A stretch of 64,000 nucleotides of DNA from Novosphingobium umbonatum (lineage in GTDB: Bacteria > Pseudomonadota > Alphaproteobacteria > Sphingomonadales > Sphingomonadaceae): the NCBI RefSeq assembly GCF_004005905.1, contig NZ_SACO01000002.1, positions 372,001-436,000 on the forward strand, given 5' to 3'. Position numbers and translations under genes: made by a program. The notes below the pieces were generated by a model that was given only the letters and a program-made list of their open reading frames with translations, ran no database searches and was not told the origin of the DNA. Below, piece by piece: positions 40,760 to 49,833 of the stretch; positions within the stretch are counted from its first letter, which is position 1, and each line of letters opens with the position of its first letter.

Positions 40760-42990
40760 TGGCCAGCCTGTCTCCTCCCGCTCCCGCCAGCGAGGTGGAG
40801 GAATTGCGCGAAAGAGTGCGCAAGCTGGAAAAGATCAATGCCGCGCTGATCGATCGAGTAGAGCGCGCCACCGATATGCAGGGCGGCGCCTATTCCATGT
40901 TCGAAACCGCCATCGCGCTGGAGGCGATGGTGCGCGAGCGAACCGCCGCACTGGAAACGGCGCTGGGCAGGCTGAACGCGATGAATGCGCAATTGGCGGC
41001 GGCCAGCGCTGATGCCGATGCCGCGCGTATGCGCCTGCGCGATGCCATTGAATCGCTGAGTGACGGCTTCGCCCTGTTTGACGCCGATGACAAGATGGTG
41101 ATGTGCAACAGCGCCTTTCTCGACATCTGGCCGCAATTTGTGCCACTTGCCACCGATTCCCCCGACTTTTCGACCATGGCCGAAGCCTTGGTCCATGCCC
41201 GCGCCACCATCGGGGCCATCGTCGCCCCCGACCGCTGGTTGAGCGAGCGGGTCGAGCGCCACCGTCTGGCCGCCGGTGCCCATGTGCAATGGCTGTCCAA
41301 CGGGCGCTGGGTACAGATCAACGAAAAGCGTACCAGCGAAGGCGGCACGGTCGGCGTCTATACCGACATCACCTCGGTCAAGGCCGAGGATGCCCGCCAG
41401 CGCGCGCAGGAACTGGCCGAGCGTAATCTGGCCCTGCAGGCGCTGCTCGATACTTTGTCCGAAGGCGTCTGCATGTTCGGCCCCGACCTGCGGCTACAGG
41501 CGTGGAACGGCGAATTGCTCAACCTGCTGGAGGCGGTGGACGGGCGCAAGCCGGACCCGCTGGACCTGTCCACCCATGCAGGATTGATCGCATGGTGCCG
41601 CAGCCATTGCCATCTGGACCAGAGCGAGGCTCTGATGTGGCGCGACGAGGGCGATCGGCGCGAAACCCCCTGCATGATGGGCGAGCGCCATTTCATGATC
41701 CGCTCGGTACGCTTGTCGACGGGGGGCATGGTCTTCACCTTTGACGATGTGACCGAGAGCATCCAGTTCCACCGCTCCCTGACCGAAACCGCCGAGACTT
41801 TGGAGCGGCGGGTGGAGGAGCGCACCGCGCAGCTGGTGGAGCTGAACCACCAATTGGAAGAGGCCAAGGACGAGGCCGAGACCGCCAACCGTTCCAAAAC
41901 CAGCTTTCTGGCCGCCGCCAGCCATGACCTGTTGCAACCGCTCAATGCCGCGCGGCTGTTTGTCTCGGCGCTGGATGAATGCCGCCTGCCCGCCCGCCCG
42001 CGCAGTCTGGTCGAACAGACCACCATCGCGCTGGATTCGGTGGAGGACCTGCTCGAAGCGCTGTTCGAAATCTCGCGGCTTGATGCCGGCGCGATCCAGC
42101 CCGACATCCGCCCCATCGCCTTGGGACAGATCTTCAACGCCTTGCGCATCGAATTCTCGCCTTTGGCGCGGGCGGGGGGGCTGGATCTGATCGTGCCGGA
42201 AACGGGCGCATGGGTGGCCAGCGATGCCCGCCTGCTGCGCCGCGTGCTGCAAAATTTCGTGTCCAACGCCATCCGCTACACCGCGCAAGGCCAGGTGGCG
42301 GTGGAGATCACCCAAAGTGAAGGCGCGCTGACCGTTGGCGTACGCGACACCGGGCCGGGCATTACGGAGAAAGACCGCGAGCTGATCTTCCGCGAATTCC
42401 ACCGCCTGCCCCATGCCTCGCGCATTCCGGGCAAGGGGCTGGGGCTGGCGATTGTGCGGCGCGTGTCGACCATGCTGGGGCATGATATCACGCTGGATAC
42501 GGCGGTGGGGGTGGGATCGACCTTTTCCATCACCCTGCCGCTGGCCCAGCCCGCCGCCCCTGCCGATGGAGCGAGCACGCCCGAACGCATCCAATTGCGC
42601 CGCCCCGCCCATGGCGTAGTGGTGGTGATCGACAATGACGCGGGCGTTTTGGCGGGGATGAAGGCGCTGCTGGAAAACTGGGGGCTGGATGTGGTGGCCA
42701 CCCATGACCCGTCCGATCCGGCGGTAGGCAAGGCCTTCTGCAATGAAGCCAAGGACAAGAGCCCCATGCTCTGCGTGGTGGATTTCCATCTGGACGATGG
42801 TTTGACCGGCGATCAAGCCGTGGCCGATCTGCGCGGCCGCTATCGGGCCGATCTGCCAGCGGTGGTGGTCTCGGCCGATCGCGGGCCGGAAACGAAGCAG
42901 GCCTTGGCCGCTATGGGCATTCCGCTGCTGTATAAACCGGTAAAGCCCGCACAATTGAGGGCCTTGTTGCGGCAATTGGAAATCATGTGA
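40759..42990 (+). CDS. PAS-containing hybrid histidine kinase (NahK/ErcS'-like)
   Basis: 743 residues, cytoplasmic with no membrane helix. An N-terminal coiled coil (about 10-90) is followed by two PAS domains (about 95-205 and 225-335), a second coil, the phosphoacceptor His389 in AAASHDLLQPLNAARLF, an ATPase domain with GLGLAIVRR, and a C-terminal receiver (about 620-740) with Asp675 in CVVDFHLDDG. It is the partner of the FIST protein directly upstream. By analogy with ErcS'/NahK it controls a phosphorelay to the LuxR-type regulator, whose gene converges on it 15 bp away. Confidence 0.92.
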   Translation: MASLSPPAPASEVEELRERVRKLEKINAALIDRVERATDMQGGAYSMFETAIALEAMVRERTAALETALGRLNAMNAQLAAASADADAARMRLRDAIESLSDGFALFDADDKMVMCNSAFLDIWPQFVPLATDSPDFSTMAEALVHARATIGAIVAPDRWLSERVERHRLAAGAHVQWLSNGRWVQINEKRTSEGGTVGVYTDITSVKAEDARQRAQELAERNLALQALLDTLSEGVCMFGPDLRLQAWNGELLNLLEAVDGRKPDPLDLSTHAGLIAWCRSHCHLDQSEALMWRDEGDRRETPCMMGERHFMIRSVRLSTGGMVFTFDDVTESIQFHRSLTETAETLERRVEERTAQLVELNHQLEEAKDEAETANRSKTSFLAAASHDLLQPLNAARLFVSALDECRLPARPRSLVEQTTIALDSVEDLLEALFEISRLDAGAIQPDIRPIALGQIFNALRIEFSPLARAGGLDLIVPETGAWVASDARLLRRVLQNFVSNAIRYTAQGQVAVEITQSEGALTVGVRDTGPGITEKDRELIFREFHRLPHASRIPGKGLGLAIVRRVSTMLGHDITLDTAVGVGSTFSITLPLAQPAAPADGASTPERIQLRRPAHGVVVVIDNDAGVLAGMKALLENWGLDVVATHDPSDPAVGKAFCNEAKDKSPMLCVVDFHLDDGLTGDQAVADLRGRYRADLPAVVVSADRGPETKQALAAMGIPLLYKPVKPAQLRALLRQLEIM

Positions 42991-43005
42991 GGGCGGGCAA
43001 AGGCG

Positions 43006-43707
43006 TTACAGCTTGAACCCCACCCGATTGGCATGGATCACCGCCTGCGTGCGGCTGAACACCCGCATCTTTTGCAAAATGGCCGAGACATGGGCCTTTA
43101 CCGTGGTGATCGACACATCCAGCTCATAGGCGATCTGCTTGTTCAGCTTGCCTGCCACCAGATGGCCCAACACCACCCTTTGCTGGCCGGTCAGGCTGTC
43201 GATACGGGTGCGGATCTTGTCCACCTCGGTCTGGGCGCTGTCATCGCCCATGTCGGGCACATAGATCTCGCCCGCCAGCACCTGACATAGCGCCTCGATA
43301 ATCGCTGCGCGCTTTAAAGACTTGGGCACAAAGCCCGCCGCCCCCATCGCCAGCGCATCCTGCACCGTGCGCGCGTCAAACTCGCCCGAAACCATCACCA
43401 CCGGAATATGCGGAAATTCCTCGCGCAGCCGTGTCAGTCCCGACAGCCGCGACACATCGGGGATGTTGAGATCCAGCATCACCAGATCCACCTCGGCATT
43501 GTCGGCCAGCACCTGCAAGGTGGCGTCCAGATTTTCGGCTTCGAGAATGTCGCAATCGGGGAAAGTATCGTCAAAGATGCTGCGCAACCCGTCGCGCACC
43601 AGCGAGTGGTCATCCACGATCAACACCCGCTCAGGCTCTCCGGCGGGAGCCATCACATAGGGATCGGCCACAGATTCGGTGGCGGCCTTATGGCTCGGGT
43701 TATGCAT
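43006..43707 (-). CDS. LuxR-type response regulator of the alcohol-oxidation locus (ErbR/AgmR-like)
   Basis: 233 residues: receiver domain with DD at 32-33 and phosphoacceptor Asp79 in LVMLDLNIPD, Lys in GFVPKSLKR, and a C-terminal NarL/LuxR helix-turn-helix (LTGQQRVVLGHLVAGKLNKQ, then VSITTVKAHVSAILQKM). ErbR/AgmR regulators switch on quinoprotein ethanol dehydrogenase genes. It lies just downstream, on the same strand, of the alcohol dehydrogenase gene, and converges with the hybrid kinase gene. A pair of GGCTTG-N3-GGAACGG sites upstream of the dehydrogenase gene are candidate targets. Confidence 0.9.
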   Translation of the reverse strand: MHNPSHKAATESVADPYVMAPAGEPERVLIVDDHSLVRDGLRSIFDDTFPDCDILEAENLDATLQVLADNAEVDLVMLDLNIPDVSRLSGLTRLREEFPHIPVVMVSGEFDARTVQDALAMGAAGFVPKSLKRAAIIEALCQVLAGEIYVPDMGDDSAQTEVDKIRTRIDSLTGQQRVVLGHLVAGKLNKQIAYELDVSITTVKAHVSAILQKMRVFSRTQAVIHANRVGFKL

Positions 43708-43755
43708 CCTTCAACCCCTTATGCTTATTGCCCCCCTTGGTTTCGGGGATATGCA

Positions 43756-43787
43756 GGGGGGCTGCCCTCTGGATAGACCAGCCCCCC
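43756..43787. terminator. Hairpin after the alcohol dehydrogenase gene
   Basis: 9-bp arms GGGGGGCTG and CAGCCCCCC with a 14-nt loop, between the dehydrogenase stop and the response-regulator start. No T tract, so it may only weaken read-through into the regulator gene. Confidence 0.5.
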
Positions 43788-43802
43788 GCCCTATGCCACA
43801 AT

Positions 43803-45557
43803 TTATCGCGGCAGTTTAAACACCCACAAGGCGCCGCCCTGGCTGATTTCCTTGAAGGTCTTGGCCACTTCGCCACCCCACAGCGGCACAGCGCCGCCCC
43901 AGCCCGACATGACGGCCACATATTGCTCGCCATCCTGTTCCCAGGTGATGGGCGAACCGACCACGCCCGAACCGGTCTGGAACTTCCAAAGCTCCTTGCC
44001 AGTCTTGGCGTCAAAGGCCTTCAGATAGCCTTCGGGCGTGCCGGTAAACACCAGACCGCCAGCGGTGGTCATCACCCCGCCCCACAAAGGCGCCTTGTTG
44101 GGAGCTTCCCACACGATCTTGCCGGTGGTGGGGTCCATCGCGCGCAGCACGCCAATATGGTCAGGCGCGATCGGCTTGATGGTAAAGCCCGCGCCCAGAT
44201 AGGCCGCGCCCTTTTTATAGGCGATGGGTTCGTTCCAGATATCCATGCCCCAGTCGTTGGAGGGGACATAGAACAGGCCCGTCTGCTGCGAATAGGCCAT
44301 GGGCATCCAGTTCTTGCCGCCCAGGAAGCTGGGGCTGGAGAACACCATCTTGCCCTTTTCCGCGCCCAGCGGGGCGCCGGGGCGGCCTTCCTCGATCACA
44401 TTGGGGCGGCCAGTCTTCTGGTTGTAACCATTGGCCCAGGTGGTCTGCATCACGAATTTGTTGGCCGACACGAACTTGCCATTGGTGCGGTCCAGCACGA
44501 AGAAATAGCCGTTACGGTCGGCCTTCGCGCCCAGCTTCATTGGCTTGCCATTGATGGTGGCGTCAAAGGGGATAAATTCGTTCACCCCGTCAAAGTCCCA
44601 GCCATCATGCGGGGTGGTCTGGTAATGCCACTTGATCACGCCCGTATCGGCATCAATGGCCAGCGTCGAGGCGGTGTAGAGATTGTCGCCGGGGCGCAGA
44701 TGGCTGTTCCACGGGGCGGGGTTGCCGGTGCCCATATAGATCAGGTTGGTTTCCGGATCATAGGTGCCGCCCAGCCAGGTCGCGCCGCCGCCGGTCTTCC
44801 ACAGGTCGCCCTGCCAAGTCGCGTTCAGCTTGCCGGTCATGCCGTTGGGCTGGCCCTTGAGCGTGCCCATATGGCCTTCGATCACGGGTCGGTCCCAGAT
44901 CAGCTCGCCGGTATCCACATTGCGCGCCTGCACCGCGCCGACAATGCCGAATTCACCGCCCGAATTGCCGGTGATCACCATATCCTTGACGATCATCGGT
45001 GCGGCGGTCGCTGAATAACCGGCCTGATAGTCGCCCACCGCCTTGTTCCAGATCACCTTGCCGGTGTGGCGGTTCAGCGCGATAATATGCGCGTCCAGCG
45101 TCATAAAAATGATCTTGTCGCCATGGATCGCCGCGCCGCGGTTGACCACGTCACAGCAGGGCATGATGCCATCGGGCAGGCGGGCGGTATATTGCCACTT
45201 CTTTTCACCCGTGCGCGCATCAAAGGCAAAGACGCGCGAATAGGAGGCGGTGACATAAATCGTGCCATCATAGACGATCGGCTGCGATTCCTGCCCGCGC
45301 TGTTTTTCATCGCCCAGCGAGGCGGCGAAAGCGGGGACCAGACGCGAGACGGTCTCGGTGTTGATCTGGGTCAGCGGGCTGAAGCGCTGGGCCTTGGGGC
45401 CCATGCCATAGCTGAGCACGTCGCCGGTCGAGGTGGCGTCGTTCTTGATGTCCTCGCTGGTCGGACCAGCGGCCTTGAGCGGTGCGCCCAAAGCCAGCGC
45501 GGCAACCGCCAGCGCCGCCGTGGCGGCAAAGCCAGTGCGAATGAAAGAGCCCTTCAT
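43803..45557 (-). CDS. PQQ-dependent alcohol dehydrogenase, lanthanide type (PedH/ExaF-like)
   Basis: 584 residues with a Sec signal peptide (cleavage near LKAAG); start at the ATG at 45557 with GGAGG 5 nt upstream. An eight-bladed quinoprotein propeller: tryptophan-docking repeats (GEKKWQY, GKVIWNK, GELIWDR, GKELWKF) and the vicinal cysteine pair CC at 134-135 in GIMPCCDVV. Metal and PQQ ligands fit Glu202 (GGEFG), Asn279 (GTGNP) and catalytic Asp321 in [10 protein letters not shown]. The residue two after the catalytic Asp is Asp323, the extra acid that marks rare-earth-dependent enzymes; calcium enzymes have a small residue there. It oxidises primary alcohols in the periplasm and passes electrons to cytochrome PedF. 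Confidence 0.92.
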   Translation of the reverse strand: MKGSFIRTGFAATAALAVAALALGAPLKAAGPTSEDIKNDATSTGDVLSYGMGPKAQRFSPLTQINTETVSRLVPAFAASLGDEKQRGQESQPIVYDGTIYVTASYSRVFAFDARTGEKKWQYTARLPDGIMPCCDVVNRGAAIHGDKIIFMTLDAHIIALNRHTGKVIWNKAVGDYQAGYSATAAPMIVKDMVITGNSGGEFGIVGAVQARNVDTGELIWDRPVIEGHMGTLKGQPNGMTGKLNATWQGDLWKTGGGATWLGGTYDPETNLIYMGTGNPAPWNSHLRPGDNLYTASTLAIDADTGVIKWHYQTTPHDGWDFDGVNEFIPFDATINGKPMKLGAKADRNGYFFVLDRTNGKFVSANKFVMQTTWANGYNQKTGRPNVIEEGRPGAPLGAEKGKMVFSSPSFLGGKNWMPMAYSQQTGLFYVPSNDWGMDIWNEPIAYKKGAAYLGAGFTIKPIAPDHIGVLRAMDPTTGKIVWEAPNKAPLWGGVMTTAGGLVFTGTPEGYLKAFDAKTGKELWKFQTGSGVVGSPITWEQDGEQYVAVMSGWGGAVPLWGGEVAKTFKEISQGGALWVFKLPR

Positions 45558-45586
45558 CAATCCCTCCTGTTATGTGTTTTCTTGTA

Positions 45587-45633
45587 GGCTTGGTCGGAAC
45601 GGAAATTTTGCCCGTCAGGCTTGATAGGAACGG
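45587..45633. promoter_or_regulatory. Two 16-bp direct repeats upstream of the alcohol dehydrogenase gene
   Basis: GGCTTGGTCGGAACGG (45587-45602) and GGCTTGATAGGAACGG (45618-45633) differ at two bases and start 31 bp apart, about three helical turns, on the upstream side of the dehydrogenase gene. The layout suggests two sites for a dimeric activator such as the LuxR-type response regulator. Confidence 0.55.
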
Positions 45634-45701
45634 AGCCTATAGACAGGCCCGCGCCCGGCAATTGGACCTTGGGAGAAGGAAAAGGCCCATGGCGCATGGG
45701 T

Positions 45702-46556
45702 TCACCCCGCCAGAGGCGCTTGCCACGCCACGCCATGGGCAAGGAAGATCTTGGCCAGCGCGCCATCCTTGACCATGGCGGCCAAAACGCGCTCGATCGC
45801 ATCGCTGAGCGAGCGGCTATCTTCGCGCACGGCGATCCCCACATCCCATCCTTCGGAAATCATCGCCGGCAAAGGCGCCTTGCGGCGGCGGAGCTTGGGG
45901 TTGTTCATGTCTTTAAGGCCAGCTTCCACCTCGGCATTGCTGGCCACCACCGCATCGGCCTTGCCCTCGCCCAAAGCCGCCACTGCTTCATAGCCGGTGT
46001 TGAAATGGGCGATGCTGTTTCGCAAAATGCCGCCAAAACCGGCCATCAGGTAAAAATCGCCAATCGAGGTGGTCGAGGCTGCCAATCTTTTGCCGCGCCA
46101 GCTGACCGGCGGCGCCTCGCAATCGAGCGTACCCTCGACGCATGCGGCGGCGAAACCTTCGCGGCAATAGGGGGCGGCGATGGCGACATTGTCATTGTCT
46201 TGCTGCAACTTGCGCTCAAAGGGCACATGCATCATCACATCGCAACGCTGGAACCCCAGCAAGCCCCCGCGCCACACCACATTGCGCAAATCATCGCTCA
46301 GATTCTCGCCCGCGGTGAACTCCACGATGTCGAGTCGCAGCCCCAGCTTGGTCGCAAAAGCCTTGGCCAGATCAACGTCGATGCCCTTGAGCACCCCGTC
46401 CTCGCTCCAGGACCAGGGGCGGTTGTGCTTGTACACCCCCACCCGCAACACGCCCAGTTCCCTCACCTTGGCCAAAGGCGCGGCCATGGCATGGGGCGCG
46501 AAAAGCGAGGCGATCAGGCCGCCCAGCAACTGGCGGCGATTGGGGGCGGGGCGCAT
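45702..46556 (-). CDS. Quinoprotein-associated periplasmic substrate-binding protein
   Basis: About 285 residues with a Tat-like signal (RRQLLGGLIASLFAPHAMA). The body is a type-3 solute-binding fold (LRVGVYKHNRPWSW, GIDVDLAKAFATKLGLRLDI, RCDVMMHVPFERKL, AAPYCREGF). This is the family annotated as quinoprotein dehydrogenase-associated substrate-binding protein. Such proteins accompany PQQ dehydrogenases without an ABC transporter, and their ligand is unknown; XoxJ-like proteins of methanol systems, thought to help activate the enzyme, are related. The start is uncertain: the ATG at 46556 lies 8 bp after the pedF stop. It is downstream of pedF in the same operon and upstream of the dehydrogenase. 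Confidence 0.85.
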   Translation of the reverse strand: MRPAPNRRQLLGGLIASLFAPHAMAAPLAKVRELGVLRVGVYKHNRPWSWSEDGVLKGIDVDLAKAFATKLGLRLDIVEFTAGENLSDDLRNVVWRGGLLGFQRCDVMMHVPFERKLQQDNDNVAIAAPYCREGFAAACVEGTLDCEAPPVSWRGKRLAASTTSIGDFYLMAGFGGILRNSIAHFNTGYEAVAALGEGKADAVVASNAEVEAGLKDMNNPKLRRRKAPLPAMISEGWDVGIAVREDSRSLSDAIERVLAAMVKDGALAKIFLAHGVAWQAPLAG

Positions 46557-46564
46557 GGGCAGGA

Positions 46565-47008
46565 TCAATCCTCGCTATGCTTGGTTTCAAGATAGGCGCG
46601 GATCGCCCAACCGGCCTTCTGGCCCAAAACCTCGCCCATCGGCGGCATATAGACCTTACCATCGCGCACCGAGCCGTGCTGGAAACGCTGGATAAACCAT
46701 TCATCCCCGCTATCGCCCAGTTCCAGATAGCGCAGATCGGGCGCAATACCGCCCGAGATCGCGTCCAGCCCGTGGCAACGCGCGCAATTCTGGCCATAGG
46801 CCGATTGGCCAATCTCGATCGCTTTGGCATTGCCGCGATAGGGATTGTGCTGAACCCATTTATCATTGCCGCCTTCCAGATCGGGCAGCGCCGAAGTGTC
46901 CACCGCCTGCGGCGTCACATTGCCATGCGCCGACAGGCGGGCACCGGCCGAGGCGATCAAAATCAGGGCGGCAGCGCTCAGCGCCACCCGCGATGGGGTC
47001 CATTCCAT
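46565..47008 (-). CDS. pedF: Cytochrome c-550 PedF, electron acceptor of the quinoprotein
   Basis: 147 residues from the ATG at 47008, with a signal peptide (VALSAAALILIASAGARLSA). One c-type heme site, CARCH (Cys75, Cys78, His79), and an axial Met in KVYMPPMGEVLG. The sequence AHGNVTPQAVDTSALPDLEG and NPYRGNAKAIEIGQSAYGQN follows the PedF/ExaB-type pattern closely. It takes electrons from the alcohol dehydrogenase in the periplasm and hands them to the respiratory chain. First gene of the minus-strand pedF / binding protein / dehydrogenase set; 149 bp separate it from the divergent propeller gene. Confidence 0.9.
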   Translation of the reverse strand: MEWTPSRVALSAAALILIASAGARLSAHGNVTPQAVDTSALPDLEGGNDKWVQHNPYRGNAKAIEIGQSAYGQNCARCHGLDAISGGIAPDLRYLELGDSGDEWFIQRFQHGSVRDGKVYMPPMGEVLGQKAGWAIRAYLETKHSED

Positions 47009-47157
47009 GAGTTCGCTCTTTCTCCCGAACACCGCAGTCTGCGCCGCGGCGAGCTTGCGCCTTATCGCAAGCAATTTTTAACAGGTGACAGAATAGGCAG
47101 ATGCGCGGATTCCCCCAATTGCACCATGGTAGAATAGCATCGGCTAGGCATTGGGGC

Positions 47158-48183
47158 ATGACTGGATCCATGAAGCTGACCCTTACCTCGCGCATCGCCT
47201 GCCCGCTGGCGGCTTTTCTCGCTCTTGCGCCCCATGGCGCCCCCAGCGCCTATGCCGCGACGCTGGCCTATATCAGCAACGAGCGCGACGCGACGGTGAG
47301 CGTGGTGGATGTCGAAGCGCAAAAGGCGGTGGCGACCTGGAACGTGGGCCGCCGCCCGCGTGGCATCACCCTGTCCGCCGATGGCCGCTATGTGCTGATC
47401 TGCACCAGCACCGACAATGCGGTGGAAATGCGCGACCGACAGGACGGCCATCTGGTCGCACAAATCGCGGCGGGAAGCGATCCTGAACAATTCGCCCTGT
47501 CGCGCGATGGCAAGGTGCTCTTCGTCTCCAACGAGGATGACAGTGCGGTCAGCGCATTGGACATAGCCGACCGCAAGGTGCTGTGGCAGGTGAGCGTGGA
47601 CCGCGAGCCCGAAGGGCTGAGCGAAAGCCCCGATGGTCATTGGCTGACCGCCGCCAGCGAGGATGGGGCGAGTCTGGCCTTCATATCGCTGATCGATCGC
47701 TCCGTGGTGGACAAGGTGCCGATCAAGGGCCGCCCGCGCTATCCGGCCTATCGCCCCGACGGGAACGAGGTCTGGGTCTCGGCAGAGATGGCCGGTGTGG
47801 TGCATGTGCTGGACGCGCAAAGCCATGGGGTGCTGGCCACCATCCCCTTTGCCCCGCCCGGTGTGGCCAATATGCGGATCCTGCCCTGCGGCATCCGCTT
47901 TACGCCTGATGGCAAGACCGCGCTGATCGCGCTGGGCCGTGCCGATATGGTGGCGGTGGTCGATGTGGCCAGCCGCAAGGTGGAGGCCTATATCAAGGTG
48001 GGCGCAAGGCCGTGGCTGCTGGAAATCACCCCCGATGGCACCAAAGCCGTGGTCGCCAATGGCAATAGCAATGATGTGTCGATCATCGACATCGCCAGCC
48101 GCAAAGTCATGGCAACGGTTCCGGCGGGACAAGGCGCGTGGGGCGTGGCCATCACTGGATCGGGCGCGCCTTCGGGTGGCTGA
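47158..48183 (+). CDS. PQQ-associated YVTN beta-propeller protein
   Basis: About 341 residues with a signal peptide (cleavage near SAYAATL). Repeats of about 42 residues of the YVTN type (AYISNERDATVSVVDVEAQK, LFVSNEDDSAVSALDIADRK, MVAVVDVASRKVEAYIKVGA) make a seven-bladed propeller. It matches the family called PQQ-dependent catabolism-associated beta-propeller protein, of unknown biochemical role. The ATG at 47158 is chosen; the ATG at 47170 is equally possible because neither has a strong ribosome site. Divergent from pedF and followed by the porin gene 142 bp later. Confidence 0.88.
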   Translation: MTGSMKLTLTSRIACPLAAFLALAPHGAPSAYAATLAYISNERDATVSVVDVEAQKAVATWNVGRRPRGITLSADGRYVLICTSTDNAVEMRDRQDGHLVAQIAAGSDPEQFALSRDGKVLFVSNEDDSAVSALDIADRKVLWQVSVDREPEGLSESPDGHWLTAASEDGASLAFISLIDRSVVDKVPIKGRPRYPAYRPDGNEVWVSAEMAGVVHVLDAQSHGVLATIPFAPPGVANMRILPCGIRFTPDGKTALIALGRADMVAVVDVASRKVEAYIKVGARPWLLEITPDGTKAVVANGNSNDVSIIDIASRKVMATVPAGQGAWGVAITGSGAPSGG

Positions 48184-48325
48184 ACTGGCCCCTTTCCGGA
48201 TATTCCTCTAATCTCCTCCCAAGGGATGAGGACCAAGGTCCAATTTTCCACCCCTGATCTAGCGCGCATTCTTCCCCTGCTGCTTCGCAAGACAGCTCAA
48301 GAATAAAAACAGGGAAGGGATTGCG

Positions 48326-49741
48326 ATGAAATCGAAGAATCGCTTGCGCGCTTCGGCTGCGCTGGGCGCTTTGGCTGTGCTGGCCATGGTGGTGCCCGAG
48401 GCTGCTATGGCAGGCCCCACCACACAGGCTTTGCTCAAACGCCTGCATGAAAAGGGCATTCTGTCCGACGAAGATTACACCCAGATGCTGGCCGAGGAAA
48501 AGGCCGAAGCGGCAACTCCGGTGGCTACGCCTGCCCCAGCATCCGTCGCGGCACCCTCCGGCAACGCGGTCTATGCCAAACCCACCAGCAGCGGCATCGG
48601 GCTGGATCTGGGCGTGGCGACCATCAAATTCACCGGCTCGGTCAATGGCTATTACGTCAATGACAATCCGGCCACGCCTTCGGCCAATACGGCGGTTACC
48701 GGCGGCATTGCCAGCGTAGGCAAGGGTAGCTCCAGCTCGGTACGCAACGGCCTGCTGCCCGGCTTCCTCACCGTCTCGGTCAGCACCCAGCAGGCCGGTT
48801 GGGATGTGGGCGCCTTCTTTGGCATGTATCCGGGCATCAACAGCACCGCATGGGGCGCACTGGGCGCCAACAATGGCGGACAGCCCACCGCGCTGGCCAC
48901 GGCAGGGATCGACTTCCGCCAGACCTATCTGACCTTTGGCAAGCCCAATGTGGGCACGTTCAAGATCGGCCGCGATATTGGCCTGTTCGGGTCGGATGCG
49001 ATTCTCAACGACATCACCCTGCTGTCCTCCGGCGCGACCGGCGGCAATGTGGCCCCCGGCAACACCACGCTGGGCCGTATCGGGTCGGGCTATATCTACA
49101 CCGATTTCCAGCCGCAAATGACCTATAGCTCGCCCAGCATGGGCGGCGCGCAAATCTCGGTGGGCGTGTTCCAGCCCCTGTCCTCGCTGACCGGCCCCGC
49201 ACAGGCCAATGCGGCCCCCGGTTTTCAGGCCAAGTTGAGCCATGATGGCAAGTTTGGCGGGGTGTCCACCCATCTCTGGCTGTCAGGTATCAGCCAGAAG
49301 CACGACTCGCTGACCGCCAAGAGCTATACCGGCGAAGGCTTGGATGCAGGCGCACGTGTCACCACCGGCCCGCTGACGCTGACCGGCTATTACTACACCG
49401 CCAAGGGTCTGGGCACGACCGTGTTCGGCCTTTTTGACACCGATGCTTCGGGTAATGCGCGCAAGAGCGATGGCTTCTATCTGCAAGCCTTGGCCAGCTT
49501 CGGCAAATTCTCGGTTGGCGGCAGCTATGGCGAGAGCAATCTGAAATATGCCAATGCCGCCGATGCTCTGGCCAATCCCACGCTGGTGTCCAAAAACTCC
49601 AGCTATGTGGGCCAAGCCCGCTATCGCCTGACCAATTGGGTCACGCTGATCGGCGAATATATCCATGCCAAGGCACAGGCCCATAATGGCAATGCGGCGC
49701 AAAGCGATGCGCTGGCGGTGGGGGGCATTCTGTTCTTCTGA
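48326..49741 (+). CDS. Outer-membrane porin
   Basis: 471 residues. Signal peptide (LGALAVLAMVVPEAAMAGP), a short N-terminal segment (TQALLKRLHEKGILSDEDY) like the trimerisation or peptidoglycan-near helix of some porins, a Pro/Ala linker, then a barrel rich in alternating aromatic residues and ending in phenylalanine (VGGILFF), as outer-membrane insertion requires. GGAAGGGA lies upstream of the ATG. Its place within the PQQ locus suggests uptake of alcohols or aromatic substrates, but the substrate is unknown. Confidence 0.85.
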   Translation: MKSKNRLRASAALGALAVLAMVVPEAAMAGPTTQALLKRLHEKGILSDEDYTQMLAEEKAEAATPVATPAPASVAAPSGNAVYAKPTSSGIGLDLGVATIKFTGSVNGYYVNDNPATPSANTAVTGGIASVGKGSSSSVRNGLLPGFLTVSVSTQQAGWDVGAFFGMYPGINSTAWGALGANNGGQPTALATAGIDFRQTYLTFGKPNVGTFKIGRDIGLFGSDAILNDITLLSSGATGGNVAPGNTTLGRIGSGYIYTDFQPQMTYSSPSMGGAQISVGVFQPLSSLTGPAQANAAPGFQAKLSHDGKFGGVSTHLWLSGISQKHDSLTAKSYTGEGLDAGARVTTGPLTLTGYYYTAKGLGTTVFGLFDTDASGNARKSDGFYLQALASFGKFSVGGSYGESNLKYANAADALANPTLVSKNSSYVGQARYRLTNWVTLIGEYIHAKAQAHNGNAAQSDALAVGGILFF

Positions 49742-49765
49742 TGCCAGCCATAGCTGTGTGACGCC

Positions 49766-49807
49766 ATGTGGTCGGGGGATGAGGCCTTTCCCCCGGCCAC
49801 ATTTTTT
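49766..49807 (+). terminator. Intrinsic terminator of the porin gene
   Basis: 13-nt arms ATGTGGTCGGGGG (49766-49778) and CCCCCGGCCACAT (49790-49802), paired with one G-T wobble, followed by TTTTT. It lies 24 bp after the porin stop, before the convergent metallohydrolase gene. Confidence 0.85.
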
Positions 49808-49833
49808 ACAAGATGGCCTTTATAAGAGAGGCT

